This document shows, piece by piece, positions 7,955 through 18,188 of a DNA stretch of 64,000 nt; positions within the stretch are counted from its first letter, which is position 1, and each line of letters begins with the position of its first letter. The stretch is taken from the NCBI RefSeq assembly GCF_016019955.1, contig NZ_JAECRZ010000002.1:1-64000 (forward strand), written 5' to 3'. The notes under the pieces were generated by a model that saw only the letters and a list, made by a program, of their open reading frames with translations, searched no databases and had not been told where the DNA came from. The DNA is from Thiosulfatihalobacter marinus. GTDB taxonomy: Bacteria > Pseudomonadota > Alphaproteobacteria > Rhodobacterales > Rhodobacteraceae. The translations under genes and the position numbers were made by a program.

Positions 7955-9625
7955 TCAGTCGAGGATGGCGGGCAGGTTGAGGCCGTGGCGGCGGGCGCAG
8001 TCGCGCGCGCTTTCGTAGCCGGCATCGGCGTGGCGCCAGACACCGGAGGCGGGATCGTTCCAGAGCACGCGTTCGAGCTTTGTGGCCGCCGCGTCGGTGC
8101 CGTCGGCGCAGATCACCACCCCGGCATGTTGGGAAAAGCCCATGCCGACGCCGCCGCCATGGTGCAGCGACACCCAGGTGGCGCCCGAGGCGGTGTTGAT
8201 CAGGGCGTTCAGGAGAGGCCAGTCGCTGACCGCGTCCGAGCCGTCGCGCATGGCTTCGGTTTCGCGGTTTGGCGAGGCGACGGAGCCGGAATCGAGGTGG
8301 TCGCGGCCGATCACCACCGGCGCCTTGAGGTCGCCGTTGCGCACCATTTCGTTGAAGGCGAGGCCGAGGCGGTGGCGATCGCCCAGGCCGACCCAGCAGA
8401 TCCGGGCGGGCAGGCCCTGGAAGGCGATGCGGTCGCGTGCCATGTCGAGCCAGTTGTGCAGGTGGGTGTTGTCGGGCAGCAGTTCCTTGACCTTTGCGTC
8501 TGTCTTGTAGATGTCTTCCGGGTCGCCCGAGAGGGCCGCCCAGCGGAAGGGGCCGATGCCCTGGCAGAAGAGCGGGCGGATATAGGCCGGCACGAAGCCG
8601 GGGAAGGCAAAGGCGCGCTCCAGCCCTTCTTCGAGCGCCATCTGGCGGATGTTGTTGCCGTAATCCACGGTTGGCACGCCGTCGTCGTGGAAGGCGACCA
8701 TGGCCGCGACCTGGACTTTCATCGAGGCGCGGGCGGCGCGTTCCACGGCGCCCGGATCGGTCTCGGCGCGGGCGCGCCATTGTGCGACGCTCCAGCCCTG
8801 GGGCAGGTAGCCATTGAGCGGGTCATGGGCCGAGGTCTGATCGGTGACGATGTCGGGGCGGATGCCGCGCGCGTGGATCTCGGGGAAGATGTCGGCGGCG
8901 TTGCCGATCAGGGCGACGGATTTGGCCTCGCCCGCCCTGGTCCATTTGTCGATCATGGCGAGGGCCTCGTCCAGCGAATGGGTCTTGGCATCGACATAGC
9001 GGGTACGCAGGCGGAAATCGGCGCGGGTTTCATCGCATTCGACGGCGAGGCAGCAGGCGCCGGCCATGACGGCGGCGAGCGGCTGGGCGCCGCCCATGCC
9101 GCCCAGCCCGCCGGTGAGGATCCAGCGGCCCGCGAGGCTGCCGCCGTAATGCTGGCGCCCGGCTTCCATGAAGGTTTCATAGGTGCCCTGCACGATGCCT
9201 TGCGAGCCGATATAGATCCAGGATCCGGCGGTCATCTGGCCGTACATCATCAGGCCCTTGCGATCCAGTTCGTTGAAATGATCCCAGGTGGCCCAGTGCG
9301 GCACCAGGTTGGAATTGGCGATCAGGACGCGGGGTGCGTCGGCATGGGTGCGGATCACGGCGACGGGTTTGCCCGACTGCACGATCAGGGTTTCGTCGGT
9401 TTCAAGCTGCCGGAGGCTGTCGCAGATCAGATCGAAGTCGCGCCAGGTGCGCGCGGCGCGGCCGATGCCGCCATAGACCACCAGTTCATGCGGGTTTTCG
9501 GCCACGTCCGGGTGCAGGTTGTTCATCAGCATCCGCAGCGCGGCTTCGGCCTGCCAGTGTTTGGCGGTCAGCTCGGGGCCAGTGGGCGGGAAGATGTCGC
9601 GCTGGTTCTTGCGGGGGTCGGTCAT
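7955..9625 (-). CDS. hutU: Urocanate hydratase HutU
   Basis: HutU converts urocanate to imidazolone-5-propionate, the second step of histidine degradation, using tightly bound NAD. The 556-residue length fits the family. Visible blocks include [13 protein letters not shown] near the N terminus, [13 protein letters not shown] (the dinucleotide site) and ISSG-less C-terminal segments such as [15 protein letters not shown]. The ATG at 9625 overlaps the stop of hutG by ATGA, showing translational coupling; longer in-frame starts would run deep into hutG and are rejected. Last gene of the leftward hutI-hutH-hutG-hutU operon. Confidence 0.96.
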   Translation of the reverse strand: MTDPRKNQRDIFPPTGPELTAKHWQAEAALRMLMNNLHPDVAENPHELVVYGGIGRAARTWRDFDLICDSLRQLETDETLIVQSGKPVAVIRTHADAPRVLIANSNLVPHWATWDHFNELDRKGLMMYGQMTAGSWIYIGSQGIVQGTYETFMEAGRQHYGGSLAGRWILTGGLGGMGGAQPLAAVMAGACCLAVECDETRADFRLRTRYVDAKTHSLDEALAMIDKWTRAGEAKSVALIGNAADIFPEIHARGIRPDIVTDQTSAHDPLNGYLPQGWSVAQWRARAETDPGAVERAARASMKVQVAAMVAFHDDGVPTVDYGNNIRQMALEEGLERAFAFPGFVPAYIRPLFCQGIGPFRWAALSGDPEDIYKTDAKVKELLPDNTHLHNWLDMARDRIAFQGLPARICWVGLGDRHRLGLAFNEMVRNGDLKAPVVIGRDHLDSGSVASPNRETEAMRDGSDAVSDWPLLNALINTASGATWVSLHHGGGVGMGFSQHAGVVICADGTDAAATKLERVLWNDPASGVWRHADAGYESARDCARRHGLNLPAILD

Positions 9626-10413
9626 GTCAGGTCTCCGGTGAGGGCGAGGTCGGACAAGGCGTGCAGCATGTCCGAGAGCGTGGTGCGCAGGCGGGCGGCG
9701 CGGGTTTGGGCGTAGGTCCAGGGCGGGGATTCCAGCATGTAGGCGGATTGGGCGATCTCCAGCTGGATGGCATGGATGCCGGTGTCCGGCCGGCCATAGT
9801 GGCGTGTGGTCCAGCCGCCGCGGAACCGGCCATTGGTGACATGGGTAAAGCCGGAGCCGGCGGCGATACCGGCGATGGCGTGCTCGATGGGCGCGGCGCA
9901 GGTGGTGCCCCAGTTGGTGCCGATATTGAGGGTGGGCAGGGTGCCGTCGAAAAGGAACGGGATATGCGCGCGGATCGAGTGGCAATCGAACAGGATGGCA
10001 ATGCCGTGGCGGGCGCGGGTGCGTTCGAGCGCGGCCTTCAGGGCGGCATGGTAGGGCGCGTGGAACGTCGCGCACCGGTGGTTGATGTCGTGCGGTGTGG
10101 GTTGCGTGGTCCAGATCGGCGTGCCGTCGAAATCAGTGAGCGGCACGAGAGAGGTGGTATTCTGGCCGGGATAGAGCGACGCGCCGGAGGGATCGCGATT
10201 GGCGTCGATCACGTAGCGGTGGGTCCTGGCGCGCACGGTGGTGGCCTGTGGCAGAAGACCTTCGAACAGACGTGCGATATGCCAGTCGGTGTCGGACAGC
10301 GCACGCCCGGTTTCATTGAGATGCGCGCGGATATCCGGGGGCACATATGTGCCGCCATGGGGCTGGCCCAGCACAATGGGGCCGTCGCCGGGAATGGTTT
10401 GCACCGGATCCAT
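9622..10413 (-). CDS. hutG: N-formylglutamate deformylase HutG
   Basis: A 263-residue N-formylglutamate amidohydrolase that releases formate and glutamate, the last step of the five-step histidine route. Family features are [13 protein letters not shown] near the start, the DANRDPSG segment, and [17 protein letters not shown] with metal-coordinating Asp and His. The ATG at 10413 overlaps the hutH stop (TGATG), and its own stop overlaps hutU. The presence of HutF elsewhere in the cluster agrees with formylglutamate, not formamide, as the intermediate. Confidence 0.93.
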   Translation of the reverse strand: MDPVQTIPGDGPIVLGQPHGGTYVPPDIRAHLNETGRALSDTDWHIARLFEGLLPQATTVRARTHRYVIDANRDPSGASLYPGQNTTSLVPLTDFDGTPIWTTQPTPHDINHRCATFHAPYHAALKAALERTRARHGIAILFDCHSIRAHIPFLFDGTLPTLNIGTNWGTTCAAPIEHAIAGIAAGSGFTHVTNGRFRGGWTTRHYGRPDTGIHAIQLEIAQSAYMLESPPWTYAQTRAARLRTTLSDMLHALSDLALTGDLT

Positions 10414-11942
10414 CAGCCCAGCTCCGGCATGTCGGTCGCGCAGGCCGCGAGCAGGGCGCCGGAGCGCACCAGCGCGCGGGCGGTTTCCAGATCGGGGGCA
10501 AGGTAGCGATCCTGGGTCAGCGGGGCGATATCGGCGCGCAGGCGGGCGAGGCCGCGCCGGATCGGGGGGCTGGAGACAAGGGGGGCGCGGAACTCGATCC
10601 CCTGGGCGGCACAAAGCAGCTCGACCCCGAGAATGCGTTCGAGATTTTCGATCATGCGCATGAGGCGGCGCGCGCCATGAGCGGCCATGGAAACGTGATC
10701 TTCCTGGTTGGCGGAGGTTGGGGTGCTGTCGGTGACGCAGGGATTGGCGAGGTGCTTGTTCTCGCTCATCAGCGCGGCGGTGGTGACTTCGGCGATCATC
10801 AGCCCCGAGTTCAGCCCCGGATTGGGGGTGAGGAATGGCGGCAGATCGAAGGACAGGGTGGGATCGACCATCAGGGCAATGCGGCGCTGGGCGATGGCGC
10901 CGATCTCGGACGTGGCCAGCGCGATCATGTCGGCGGCAAAGCCGACCGGCTCGGCGTGAAAATTGCCACCCGACACGATCAGGCCGGACCGGGCCAGGAC
11001 CAGCGGGTTATCCGTGGCGGCGTTGGCCTCGATCAGCAGGGTGTGCGCGGCCTGGCGCAGCACGTCGATGGCGGCGCCCGTCACCTGGGGCTGGCAGCGG
11101 ATGCAGTATGGGTCCTGGACGCGGGAATCGCCGTCGCGGTGGCTTTCGCGGATTTCGGAGCCGGAGAGGATGGCGCGCATGGCGGCGGCGGCGTCGATCT
11201 GGCCGCGATGGCCGCGCAGGGCGTGAATCTCGGGTTGAAGCGGGGCGGTGGAGCCCATGATCGCGTCGGTCGACATGGCCGAGATCACCAGCGTGTTGAG
11301 CGCCGCCTGCCAGGCACCGAACAGCCCGGCCAGCGCATAGGCGGTGGAGAATTGCGTGCCGTTGATGCAGGCCAGCCCCTCTTTGGGGCCAAGGGTGATC
11401 GGCGCCAGCCCGGCGCGGGACAGGGCCGTGGCGCCGGGCAGGGTTTCACCCTGAAAGCTGGCCTGGCCGGCACCGATCATCACCGCCGTCATATGGGCCA
11501 GCGGGGCCAGATCGCCGGAGGCGCCGACAGAGCCCTGGGCCGGGATCACGGGAATCACGCCGCGCGCCAGCATCTGTTCCAGAAGGTCGACCAGTTCCCA
11601 GCGCACACCCGAGGCGCCGCGCCCGAAAGACAGCAGTTTGAGTGTCATCATCAGGCGGGTGATGTCGGGTGGGGTGGGCTCGCCCACGCCGCAGCAATGG
11701 CTGAGGATCAGGTTGCGTTGCAGGGTGGCGGTATCGGCGGGGGCGATCTTGTGGCTGGCGAGTTTGCCAAAGCCGGTATTGACGCCATAGACAGCCCGGT
11801 CCCCGGCGGCGGCCCGGGCCAGCTGGGCGGCGGCGGCTTCGACCGCAGGGCGGCAGGCCGGATCGAGAGCTGCGGGGGATTGCGTGCGGTAGAGGGTTTC
11901 AAGCTGGGCCAGGGTGGTGGCGCCGGGCGTGAGTGTCAGCAT
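10413..11942 (-). CDS. hutH: Histidine ammonia-lyase HutH
   Basis: HutH deaminates histidine to urocanate. The 509-residue protein has the motif [14 protein letters not shown]; its Ala-Ser-Gly at about residues 141-143 cyclises into the MIO electrophile. YGVNTGFG, an N-terminal active-site segment, and [10 protein letters not shown] near the C terminus are also present. Start at 11942 ([10 protein letters not shown]) gives the normal family length and overlaps the end of hutI by seven bases. Second gene of the leftward hut operon. Confidence 0.97.
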   Translation of the reverse strand: MLTLTPGATTLAQLETLYRTQSPAALDPACRPAVEAAAAQLARAAAGDRAVYGVNTGFGKLASHKIAPADTATLQRNLILSHCCGVGEPTPPDITRLMMTLKLLSFGRGASGVRWELVDLLEQMLARGVIPVIPAQGSVGASGDLAPLAHMTAVMIGAGQASFQGETLPGATALSRAGLAPITLGPKEGLACINGTQFSTAYALAGLFGAWQAALNTLVISAMSTDAIMGSTAPLQPEIHALRGHRGQIDAAAAMRAILSGSEIRESHRDGDSRVQDPYCIRCQPQVTGAAIDVLRQAAHTLLIEANAATDNPLVLARSGLIVSGGNFHAEPVGFAADMIALATSEIGAIAQRRIALMVDPTLSFDLPPFLTPNPGLNSGLMIAEVTTAALMSENKHLANPCVTDSTPTSANQEDHVSMAAHGARRLMRMIENLERILGVELLCAAQGIEFRAPLVSSPPIRRGLARLRADIAPLTQDRYLAPDLETARALVRSGALLAACATDMPELG

Positions 11943-13141
11943 GGGTGGCCTGCGAATATGCGCTGGTGGAGCGGGTTGAAGCCGATGCGATAGGCAAGTT
12001 CGGCCGGATGGGTGACATCCCAGATCGCCAGATCGGCGCGTTGACCGGCGGCAAGGGTGCCGGCATCGGCCAGGCCAAGCGCGCGGGCGGCGTTGGTGGT
12101 GGTGGCGTGCAGGGCCTCGGCCGGGGTGAGGCCAAACAGGGTGCAGCCCATGTTCATGGCCAGCAAAAGCGACGTGAGCGGCGAAGAGCCGGGATTGCAA
12201 TCGGTGGCGAGCGCGATGGGCACATTGTTCTGACGCAGAAGATCGACCGGCGGTTTGCGGGTTTCGTTGAGCGTATAGAAGGCGCCGGGCAACAGCATGG
12301 CGACGGTGCCCGCGCGGGCCATGGCCAGGACGCCGGGCGCGTCGAGATATTCGAGGTGATCGGCGGACAGGGCGCCAAAGCCGGCGGCCAGCGCCGCGCC
12401 ACCAAGATTGGAGAGCTGTTCGGCGTGCAGCTTGACCGGCAGGTTCAGCGCGGCGGCGGTTTCGAAGACGCGGGCGATCTGATCGGGGGAGAAGGCGATG
12501 GATTCGCAGAACCCGTCAACCGCGTCGACCAGCCCTTCGGCCCGGGCGGCGCGCAGGGTGGGCAGGCAGATTTCGTCAAGATAGGCGTCGGCGCGGCCGG
12601 CATATTCGGGTGGGATGGCGTGGGCGCCAAGATAGGTGGTGCGGATGCGCACCGGGCGTTCGGCCCCGATCCGGCGCGCGGCGCGCAGCATATCGAGTTC
12701 GGTCGCGGCCTCCAGCCCGTAGCCGGACTTGATCTCCAGCGTGGTGATGCCCTCGGCCAGAAGCGCGTCAACGCGGGGCAGGGCCTGTGCCACAAGCGCG
12801 TCGGGCGTGGCGGCGCGGGTGGCGGTGACGGTCGAGAGGATGCCCCCCCCGGCGCGCGCGATTTCCGCGTAGCTGGCGCCGCCAAGGCGCATTTCGAACT
12901 CGCGCGCCCGGTCCCCGGCAAAAACGATATGGGTGTGGGCGTCGATCAGGCCGGGCGTCACCAGCCGGCCGGCCAGATCCCGGACCGGGCCGTCGAAATG
13001 CGCGGGCAGTTCGGGGGCGGGGCCGACCCAGGCAATGCGATCGCCCGACAGGACAAGGGCGCCGTTTTCGATCAGGCCATAATCGTCGCCCGTAACCATC
13101 GTTGCCAGGCGCGCGCCGGTCAGGATCTTGTGATGTCCCAT
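11936..13141 (-). CDS. hutI: Imidazolonepropionase HutI
   Basis: A 401-residue amidohydrolase that opens the imidazolone ring to N-formimidoylglutamate. The metal-binding HxH is visible at His69 and His71 ([14 protein letters not shown]), with [29 protein letters not shown] and [10 protein letters not shown] as further family blocks. The ATG at 13141 follows GGAG by eight bases. First gene of the leftward hut operon; an 80-base gap separates it from divergent hutF, so both operons probably share control. Confidence 0.96.
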   Translation of the reverse strand: MGHHKILTGARLATMVTGDDYGLIENGALVLSGDRIAWVGPAPELPAHFDGPVRDLAGRLVTPGLIDAHTHIVFAGDRAREFEMRLGGASYAEIARAGGGILSTVTATRAATPDALVAQALPRVDALLAEGITTLEIKSGYGLEAATELDMLRAARRIGAERPVRIRTTYLGAHAIPPEYAGRADAYLDEICLPTLRAARAEGLVDAVDGFCESIAFSPDQIARVFETAAALNLPVKLHAEQLSNLGGAALAAGFGALSADHLEYLDAPGVLAMARAGTVAMLLPGAFYTLNETRKPPVDLLRQNNVPIALATDCNPGSSPLTSLLLAMNMGCTLFGLTPAEALHATTTNAARALGLADAGTLAAGQRADLAIWDVTHPAELAYRIGFNPLHQRIFAGHPC

Positions 13142-13174
13142 GGCGAATCTCCGGTCGAGGTTGAATTGACAGAT

Positions 13175-13216
13175 CGTAACGTATACCGGTAAGATTATTA
13201 AGTATAGACATAAGGT
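13175..13216. promoter_or_regulatory. Possible HutC control region between hutI and hutF
   Basis: The hutI-hutF gap is AT-rich compared with the flanking genes. On the minus strand, 13210-13201 read TGTCTATACT, which matches eight of ten positions of the TGTATATACA site bound by HutC in pseudomonads. A GTATAC palindrome lies about 20 bases away (13179-13184). A HutC homologue is encoded at 14636-15340. Assignment rests on motif similarity only. Confidence 0.35.
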
Positions 13217-13221
13217 GCAAG

Positions 13222-14580
13222 ATGCAAATCCATGCGAAGCGGGCGCTGATCGGACATACCTGGCGGGAGGACGTGCGGATCTCGGTGGCCGGGGGCAGGA
13301 TTTCCCGCGTCATGCCGGGCGCGAACGCGGCGCCGGGGGATGTGGTGGTGGACACGGTTTTGCCCGCGCTTGGCAATGTGCACAGCCACGCCTTTCAGCG
13401 CGCCATGGCCGGAATGACCGAGCGGCGCGCGGCGGGGCGGGAAAGCTTCTGGACGTGGCGTGACCTGATGTACCGGTTTCTGGAGCAACTGACGCCCGAG
13501 CATGTGCAGGCGATCGCGGCCATGGTGCAGGTCGAGATGCTGGAGGCGGGCTATGCCTCGGTCGGAGAGTTCCACTATCTGCATCATGCGCCCGGCGGCG
13601 TGCCGTATGGCGACCCGGCGGAAATGAGTGTGCGGATCATGGCGGCGGCTGAGGAAACCGGGATCGGGCTGTGCCACCTGCCGGTTCTGTACAGCCGGGG
13701 CGGGGTGGATGGCAGGGCGCTGGAAGGCGGACAGCGGCGGTTCGGCAATGATCCCGACCGGTTTCTGCGCCTGCTGGACAGTTGCCGCGCGGCGCTGTCT
13801 GTCCTGCCGCCGGATGCGCGGCTTGGGGGGGCGCCGCATTCGCTGCGCGCGGTGGACGCGGAAGGGCTGGCGGTGGCTGTATCGGCACAGGACGGCCCGA
13901 TCCATATCCATATTGCCGAGCAAATGCAGGAGGTTGATGACATTCTGGCCGCCTGCGGCGCGCGGCCTGTCGAGTGGTTGCTGGCGCAGCACGCGGTGGA
14001 TGCGCGCTGGTGCCTGATCCATGCCACCCATATGAGCGCGACGGAAACGGCGGCGCTTGCGGCCAGCGGCGCGGTGGCGGGGCTATGCCCGATCACCGAG
14101 GCCAATCTGGGCGACGGGATATTCAACGCTGCGGCCTATCTGGAGGCTGGCGGGCGGTTTGGCATCGGCTCGGATTCCAACCTGCGGATCGCGCTGGGCG
14201 AGGAGCTGCGGCTGCTGGAATACGGGCAGCGGCTGCGCGAGCGGCGGCGCGCGGTGCTGGCGCCCGAGGGGGCTTCGGTCGGGCGCACGCTATATGAAGG
14301 GGCGGCGCGGGGCGGCGCGCTGGCGCTGGGGCGTGACGCGGGCGAAATTGCGCCGGGGCGGCTGGCCGATCTGGTGGCGTTGCGCTGCGACGGCCCGGCG
14401 CTGTGCGCGCTGGAGGGGGATGCGCTGTTGGACGGGATGGTTTTCGCCGCGCCCGAAACGGTTGTGTCGGATGTCTGGGCCGCGGGGCGGCACGTGGTGC
14501 GGGACGGGCGGCATAAGCGCCGAGAGGTGGTTGCGCGGCGCTATTGTGGTGTGATCGCGCAACTGCGGGACAGGTTGTGA
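13222..14580 (+). CDS. hutF: Formimidoylglutamate deiminase HutF
   Basis: HutF hydrolyses N-formimidoylglutamate to N-formylglutamate and ammonia. The 452-residue amidohydrolase has metal ligands at His54 and His56 ([13 protein letters not shown]), the [12 protein letters not shown] block, [24 protein letters not shown] and [18 protein letters not shown]. The start at 13222 follows AAGGTG. It is divergent from hutI and followed by hutC. With HutG it completes the formylglutamate branch. Confidence 0.95.
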   Translation: MQIHAKRALIGHTWREDVRISVAGGRISRVMPGANAAPGDVVVDTVLPALGNVHSHAFQRAMAGMTERRAAGRESFWTWRDLMYRFLEQLTPEHVQAIAAMVQVEMLEAGYASVGEFHYLHHAPGGVPYGDPAEMSVRIMAAAEETGIGLCHLPVLYSRGGVDGRALEGGQRRFGNDPDRFLRLLDSCRAALSVLPPDARLGGAPHSLRAVDAEGLAVAVSAQDGPIHIHIAEQMQEVDDILAACGARPVEWLLAQHAVDARWCLIHATHMSATETAALAASGAVAGLCPITEANLGDGIFNAAAYLEAGGRFGIGSDSNLRIALGEELRLLEYGQRLRERRRAVLAPEGASVGRTLYEGAARGGALALGRDAGEIAPGRLADLVALRCDGPALCALEGDALLDGMVFAAPETVVSDVWAAGRHVVRDGRHKRREVVARRYCGVIAQLRDRL

Positions 14581-14635
14581 GCGGCAGAGCGGCGCGCCGG
14601 GTGCCCTGCCCGATATGTACAGGTATAAGAGCGAC

Positions 14636-15340
14636 ATGAGCCGACAAAAAGACAACAAGAGCTTTCGCGATATCAAGGCGATCGTGTTGGAGCGCATTCA
14701 AAGCGGCACATGGGCGCCGGATGCGATCCTGCCCAGCGAATCCGCGCTTGTCACCGAGTTTGGCAGCACCCGCACCACAGTGAACCGGGCGCTGCGGGAA
14801 CTGGCCGAGGAAGGCTATCTGGAGCGCAAGCGCAAGGCGGGCACGCGGGTTTTGCGTGCGCCGGTGCGCCATGCCCGGTTCGCGATTCCGTTGACGCGGG
14901 TAGAAATCGAGGGCACCGGGGCCAGGTATCGCTATGCGCTGATCGGGGCGGAGATGCGCGACATGCCGGATTGGCTGCGGGCGCGGCTGGACCTGCGAGG
15001 CGCGGCCCGCGCGGCGCATGTGCGGGCGCTGCATTATGCGGATGGCAAGCCGTTTCAATATGAGGATCGCTGGATCGTCGAGGCCAGCGTGCCGGAGGTG
15101 GCGGAGGCGGATTTCAGCGATACCGGGCCGAATGAATGGCTGATCGAGCGGATCCCGGTGTCCAATGTCGAACTGAGTTTCATGGCGACACGGGCGGATC
15201 AGACGGTGGCGGCGCTGATGGATGCGCCGCTGGGTGAACCGATCTTTACCGCCGAGCGGCTGACCTGGCTGCGGGGGCAGCCGGTGACATTTGCGCGGCT
15301 GCATTTTGCGCCCGGCTACCGGATGACGACCCGGATCTGA
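14636..15340 (+). CDS. hutC: Histidine utilization repressor HutC (GntR family)
   Basis: A 234-residue GntR/HutC regulator: an N-terminal winged helix (ESALVTEFGSTRTTVNRALRE, then a YLERKRKAGTRV wing) and a C-terminal UTRA effector domain that in known HutC proteins senses urocanate. The start at 14636 (MSRQKDN) is preferred because AAGAG lies before it; an in-frame ATG at 14615 would add seven residues but has no ribosome site and lies in the operator-like TGTACAGGTATA stretch. It follows hutF by 55 bases. Confidence 0.9.
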   Translation: MSRQKDNKSFRDIKAIVLERIQSGTWAPDAILPSESALVTEFGSTRTTVNRALRELAEEGYLERKRKAGTRVLRAPVRHARFAIPLTRVEIEGTGARYRYALIGAEMRDMPDWLRARLDLRGAARAAHVRALHYADGKPFQYEDRWIVEASVPEVAEADFSDTGPNEWLIERIPVSNVELSFMATRADQTVAALMDAPLGEPIFTAERLTWLRGQPVTFARLHFAPGYRMTTRI

Positions 15341-15403
15341 GGACGGCAATTTGGTTTTGATATCTGCGCACGGGTTCCTTATGCAGGGGCAGGCGAAGGC
15401 GTG

Positions 15404-16099
15404 ATGATGAACCGAAACAGCGGCAAACCCGAAAATCCGACCAAAGGCACCCTTGTGGATGCGGCCTATCGGCGGCTTAAGGCCGCGATTCTGAGCAACG
15501 AACTGTTGCCCGGTTTTCAGGCCACCGAGCCTGAAATGGCCGCGCTGATGGAGATGAGCCGGACTCCCGTGCGCGAGGCGCTGATCCGGCTTCAGGGGGA
15601 AGGGCTGGTGGATCTGGTGCCGCGCCGGGGGATGCGGGTGCTGCCGGTGCGGGCCAGCGACATGCGCGAGATTTACGACATCCTGACCGTGCTGGAATCC
15701 AGCGCGGCGGAAAATATTGCCCGCATGGCGCCCGGCGACGCCGAGTTGTCGCCGCTGGACGAGGCCACCGCCGAGATGGAAGCGGCGCTTGAGGTCGAAG
15801 ACCTGGACGCCTGGGCCGCGGCGGATGACCGGTTTCACCGGGCGTTGCTGGAGATCAACGGCAATACACGGTTGATTCGGATTGTGTCGGCGCTGATGGA
15901 TCAGGCCCACCGGGCGCGGATGGTGACATTGCGTATGCGAGAGAAGCCGGAACGATCGACGCGGGATCATCGCGAGATCCTGATGAGTTTGCGCGCCGGC
16001 GATGCCGCGCGTGCCGGGGCGCTATTTCGCGAGCACCGTCGGCGCGCGGCGGAAGAATTGCTGGCGATTCTGGAGAACTACCGGTTGCCGGTGCTGTGA
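15404..16099 (+). CDS. GntR-family regulator with FCD domain
   Basis: A 231-residue FadR-type regulator. The N-terminal helix-turn-helix is seen in EPEMAALMEMSRTPVREALI with the wing VDLVPRRGMRVLP. The C-terminal all-helical FCD domain carries the metal/ligand-binding pattern D..FHRALLE, then NTRL and DHREIL. Start is uncertain among GTG 15401, ATG 15404 and ATG 15407, all close to GAAGG. The ligand is not known. It stands between the hut genes and the tetronate operon, and does not obviously belong to either. Confidence 0.85.
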   Translation: MMNRNSGKPENPTKGTLVDAAYRRLKAAILSNELLPGFQATEPEMAALMEMSRTPVREALIRLQGEGLVDLVPRRGMRVLPVRASDMREIYDILTVLESSAAENIARMAPGDAELSPLDEATAEMEAALEVEDLDAWAAADDRFHRALLEINGNTRLIRIVSALMDQAHRARMVTLRMREKPERSTRDHREILMSLRAGDAARAGALFREHRRRAAEELLAILENYRLPVL

Positions 16100-16111
16100 T
16101 CCGCACCGGTT

Positions 16112-17140
16112 TCAGGAGCGCGTGCCACCAAGGGGGCGATTGCGCGGAGTCTGGCCGGGAAGGACGATGCGCGGGGTCAGCGAGACGCGCGCCAGGCTGA
16201 CGGCGGGGGCGGCTGCCGCGATCATCTGTGCCGCGCGGCGTCCGATTTCGTGCCGGGGCGTCACGGTGGTGGCGATGCCGACGGGCAGGCTTTCGACCAG
16301 ATCGAGGCCGTTGAAACCGGCGATCATCAGCTGCCCCGGCACGTCCAGACCGGCGGACTGGCAGTGGAACAGGCCACCTATCGCCATGTCGTCATTGGAA
16401 TAGTAGATGCAATCGAGATCGGGGTGGTGTGACAGCAGCGTGGCCGTCAGATCCCGGCCCGAAGCGACGGAAGAGGGTGCGCCGGTAAGGCGGGAGGCCA
16501 CCAGCGCCGTGCCGGCATCGGCGAGTGCCGCGCGAAACCCGGCGAGGCGTTTGGCGGCGCGGGTGTCATGGGCAAGATGCGCGCCCACATAGCCGATCCG
16601 GCGCCGTCCGGCCGCCAGCAGCGCGCGCGCCATGTCCGCCCCGGCCGCGTCATGCGAGATCCCGACACAGCCATCGACCGGGTCTCCGTCGATATCCATG
16701 ATCTGCACCACCGGCACCCCGGCCTGTCGCAAAAGGGCGCGCGTGGCGTCTGGCTGGTCCAGCCCGGTTACGATCAGCCCGGCGGGGCGCCAGGACAGCA
16801 TGTCGCGCAAGAGCGCGGCCTCGGTATCGCTGTCATAGCCGGTAATGCCGAACACAGGTTGCAGACCGCTGTCGGCGATGCCGTCCGAAATGCCCGCGAG
16901 CACCTGGGCAAAGACGATGTTGGAAAGGCTGGGCACCACAACGCCGATCAGGTTGGTGGTCTTGGCGGACAGCGCGGTGGCGACGCGGTCGCCGACATAG
17001 CCCAGCGTTTGCGCCGCCGCCTGAACCTTGTCGCGCGCCGAGGCCGAGACATCGCCCGCGTCGCGCAGCGCGCGCGAGGCGGTCATCTTGCTGACTCCGG
17101 CAAGGGCGGCGACCTGGGCAAGCGTGGGTTTGCGGGGCAT
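16112..17140 (-). CDS. LacI-family repressor of the tetronate operon
   Basis: A 342-residue LacI/GntR-type repressor. The N-terminal helix-turn-helix is TLAQVAALAGVSKMTASRAL, followed by a hinge and a periplasmic-binding-protein-like domain starting near TTNLIGVVVPSLSNIVF. The start at 17140 (MPRKPTL) fits family length; longer in-frame starts run across the operators and are rejected. It is divergent from ltnD, and two adjacent LacI-type operators lie in the gap, so it most likely represses ltnD-otnKCI and is relieved by a tetronate. The effector is inferred from context. Strikingly similar in layout to the second LacI protein at 49038-50036. Confidence 0.9.
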   Translation of the reverse strand: MPRKPTLAQVAALAGVSKMTASRALRDAGDVSASARDKVQAAAQTLGYVGDRVATALSAKTTNLIGVVVPSLSNIVFAQVLAGISDGIADSGLQPVFGITGYDSDTEAALLRDMLSWRPAGLIVTGLDQPDATRALLRQAGVPVVQIMDIDGDPVDGCVGISHDAAGADMARALLAAGRRRIGYVGAHLAHDTRAAKRLAGFRAALADAGTALVASRLTGAPSSVASGRDLTATLLSHHPDLDCIYYSNDDMAIGGLFHCQSAGLDVPGQLMIAGFNGLDLVESLPVGIATTVTPRHEIGRRAAQMIAAAAPAVSLARVSLTPRIVLPGQTPRNRPLGGTRS

Positions 17141-17211
17141 GGACGTTTCCGGTTGGGTTTGACGGGGCGGGTGTTGGCTTGATGCGTGTCGGGTTGCCGG
17201 GTATTGACTGA

Positions 17212-17239
17212 ATGGTACCGATACCGGTATCGATACCAA
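17212..17239. promoter_or_regulatory. Tandem LacI-type operators in the ltnD promoter
   Basis: Two abutting near-palindromes are present: GGTACCGATACC (17214-17225) and the perfect GGTATCGATACC (17226-17237), flanked by T and A. The pair is itself symmetrical about 17225/17226. Central CG with GGTA..TACC arms is the usual LacI-family form. The pair lies between the LacI gene and ltnD, about 50 bases from the ltnD start. Confidence 0.75.
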
Positions 17240-17288
17240 TCATTAGATACATTTGGTGCGGATCACTCAAGAGGGATGTTCGGGCGAC

Positions 17289-18188
17289 ATGGAACGAATT
17301 GGCGTGATCGGGCTTGGCTCGATGGGATATGGCATGGCGCGGTCGGCCCTGGCGGCGGGGTTCGAGGTGATCGGCGAGGATTTGGACGCGGCGCGGGCGG
17401 CGCGGTTCCGCGCAGAGGGCGGCGCGGCGCAAACCCTTTCCGGCGCGGTCGGGAGCCTGGATGCGGTGGTGGTTGTGGTGCTGAACGCGGCGCAGACCGA
17501 GGCGGTGCTGTTCGGGCCGGACGGCGTGGTGGCGGGGATGCGCGCGGGCGCGGTGGTGATCGGCTGTGCCACGGTGGCGCCGGATTTCGCGCGCGAGATG
17601 GAGGCGCGGTGCCGGGCGCATGGGGTGCTGTATCTTGATGCACCGATTTCCGGCGGTGCGGCCAAAGCGGCGGACGGGCGGCTGACGGTGATGGCGGCGG
17701 GAACGCCGGACGCGTTCGCGGCGGCGCGGCCCGTGCTGGAGGCGGTGGCCGAGACCGTGTTCGCGCTGGGCGACGGCGCCGGGGCGGGCAGTGCGATGAA
17801 GGCGGTAAACCAGCTCCTGGCGGGGGTGCATATTGCGGCCATGGCCGAGGCGCTGACATTTGGCATGACCCAGGGGATCGCGCCGGAGCGGTTTGTCGAG
17901 GTGATCCGCCAATGTGCGGGGACAAGCTGGATGCTGGAAAACCGGGCGCCCCATATCGTTGCGGGCGATTATGCGCCGCGCAGCGCGGTAACGATCTGGC
18001 CCAAGGATCTGGGCATCGTTCTGGACATCGCGCGGGGGGCGAACTTCGCCGCCCCGGTCACGGCGGCGGCGTTGCAGCAATTCCTGGCGGCGGCGGGCAT
18101 GGGGCTGGGACAGGAGGATGACGCCGCGGTGGCCAAGGTATATGCGCGCAATGCCGGGCTGGTATTGCCGGGAGAGGACGCGGCATGA
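17289..18188 (+). CDS. ltnD: L-threonate dehydrogenase-like oxidoreductase LtnD
   Basis: A 299-residue member of the 3-hydroxyisobutyrate dehydrogenase family. The N-terminal Rossmann motif is IGVIGLGSMGYGMA, the substrate segment APISGGAAKAADG and the catalytic lysine region GSAMKAVNQLL. In characterised operons LtnD oxidises L-threonate at C2 to 2-oxo-tetronate. The start at 17289 is chosen by family alignment; an upstream in-frame GTG lacks a ribosome site. Its stop overlaps the otnK start (ATGA), giving a four-gene coupled operon. Confidence 0.87.
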   Translation: MERIGVIGLGSMGYGMARSALAAGFEVIGEDLDAARAARFRAEGGAAQTLSGAVGSLDAVVVVVLNAAQTEAVLFGPDGVVAGMRAGAVVIGCATVAPDFAREMEARCRAHGVLYLDAPISGGAAKAADGRLTVMAAGTPDAFAAARPVLEAVAETVFALGDGAGAGSAMKAVNQLLAGVHIAAMAEALTFGMTQGIAPERFVEVIRQCAGTSWMLENRAPHIVAGDYAPRSAVTIWPKDLGIVLDIARGANFAAPVTAAALQQFLAAAGMGLGQEDDAAVAKVYARNAGLVLPGEDAA

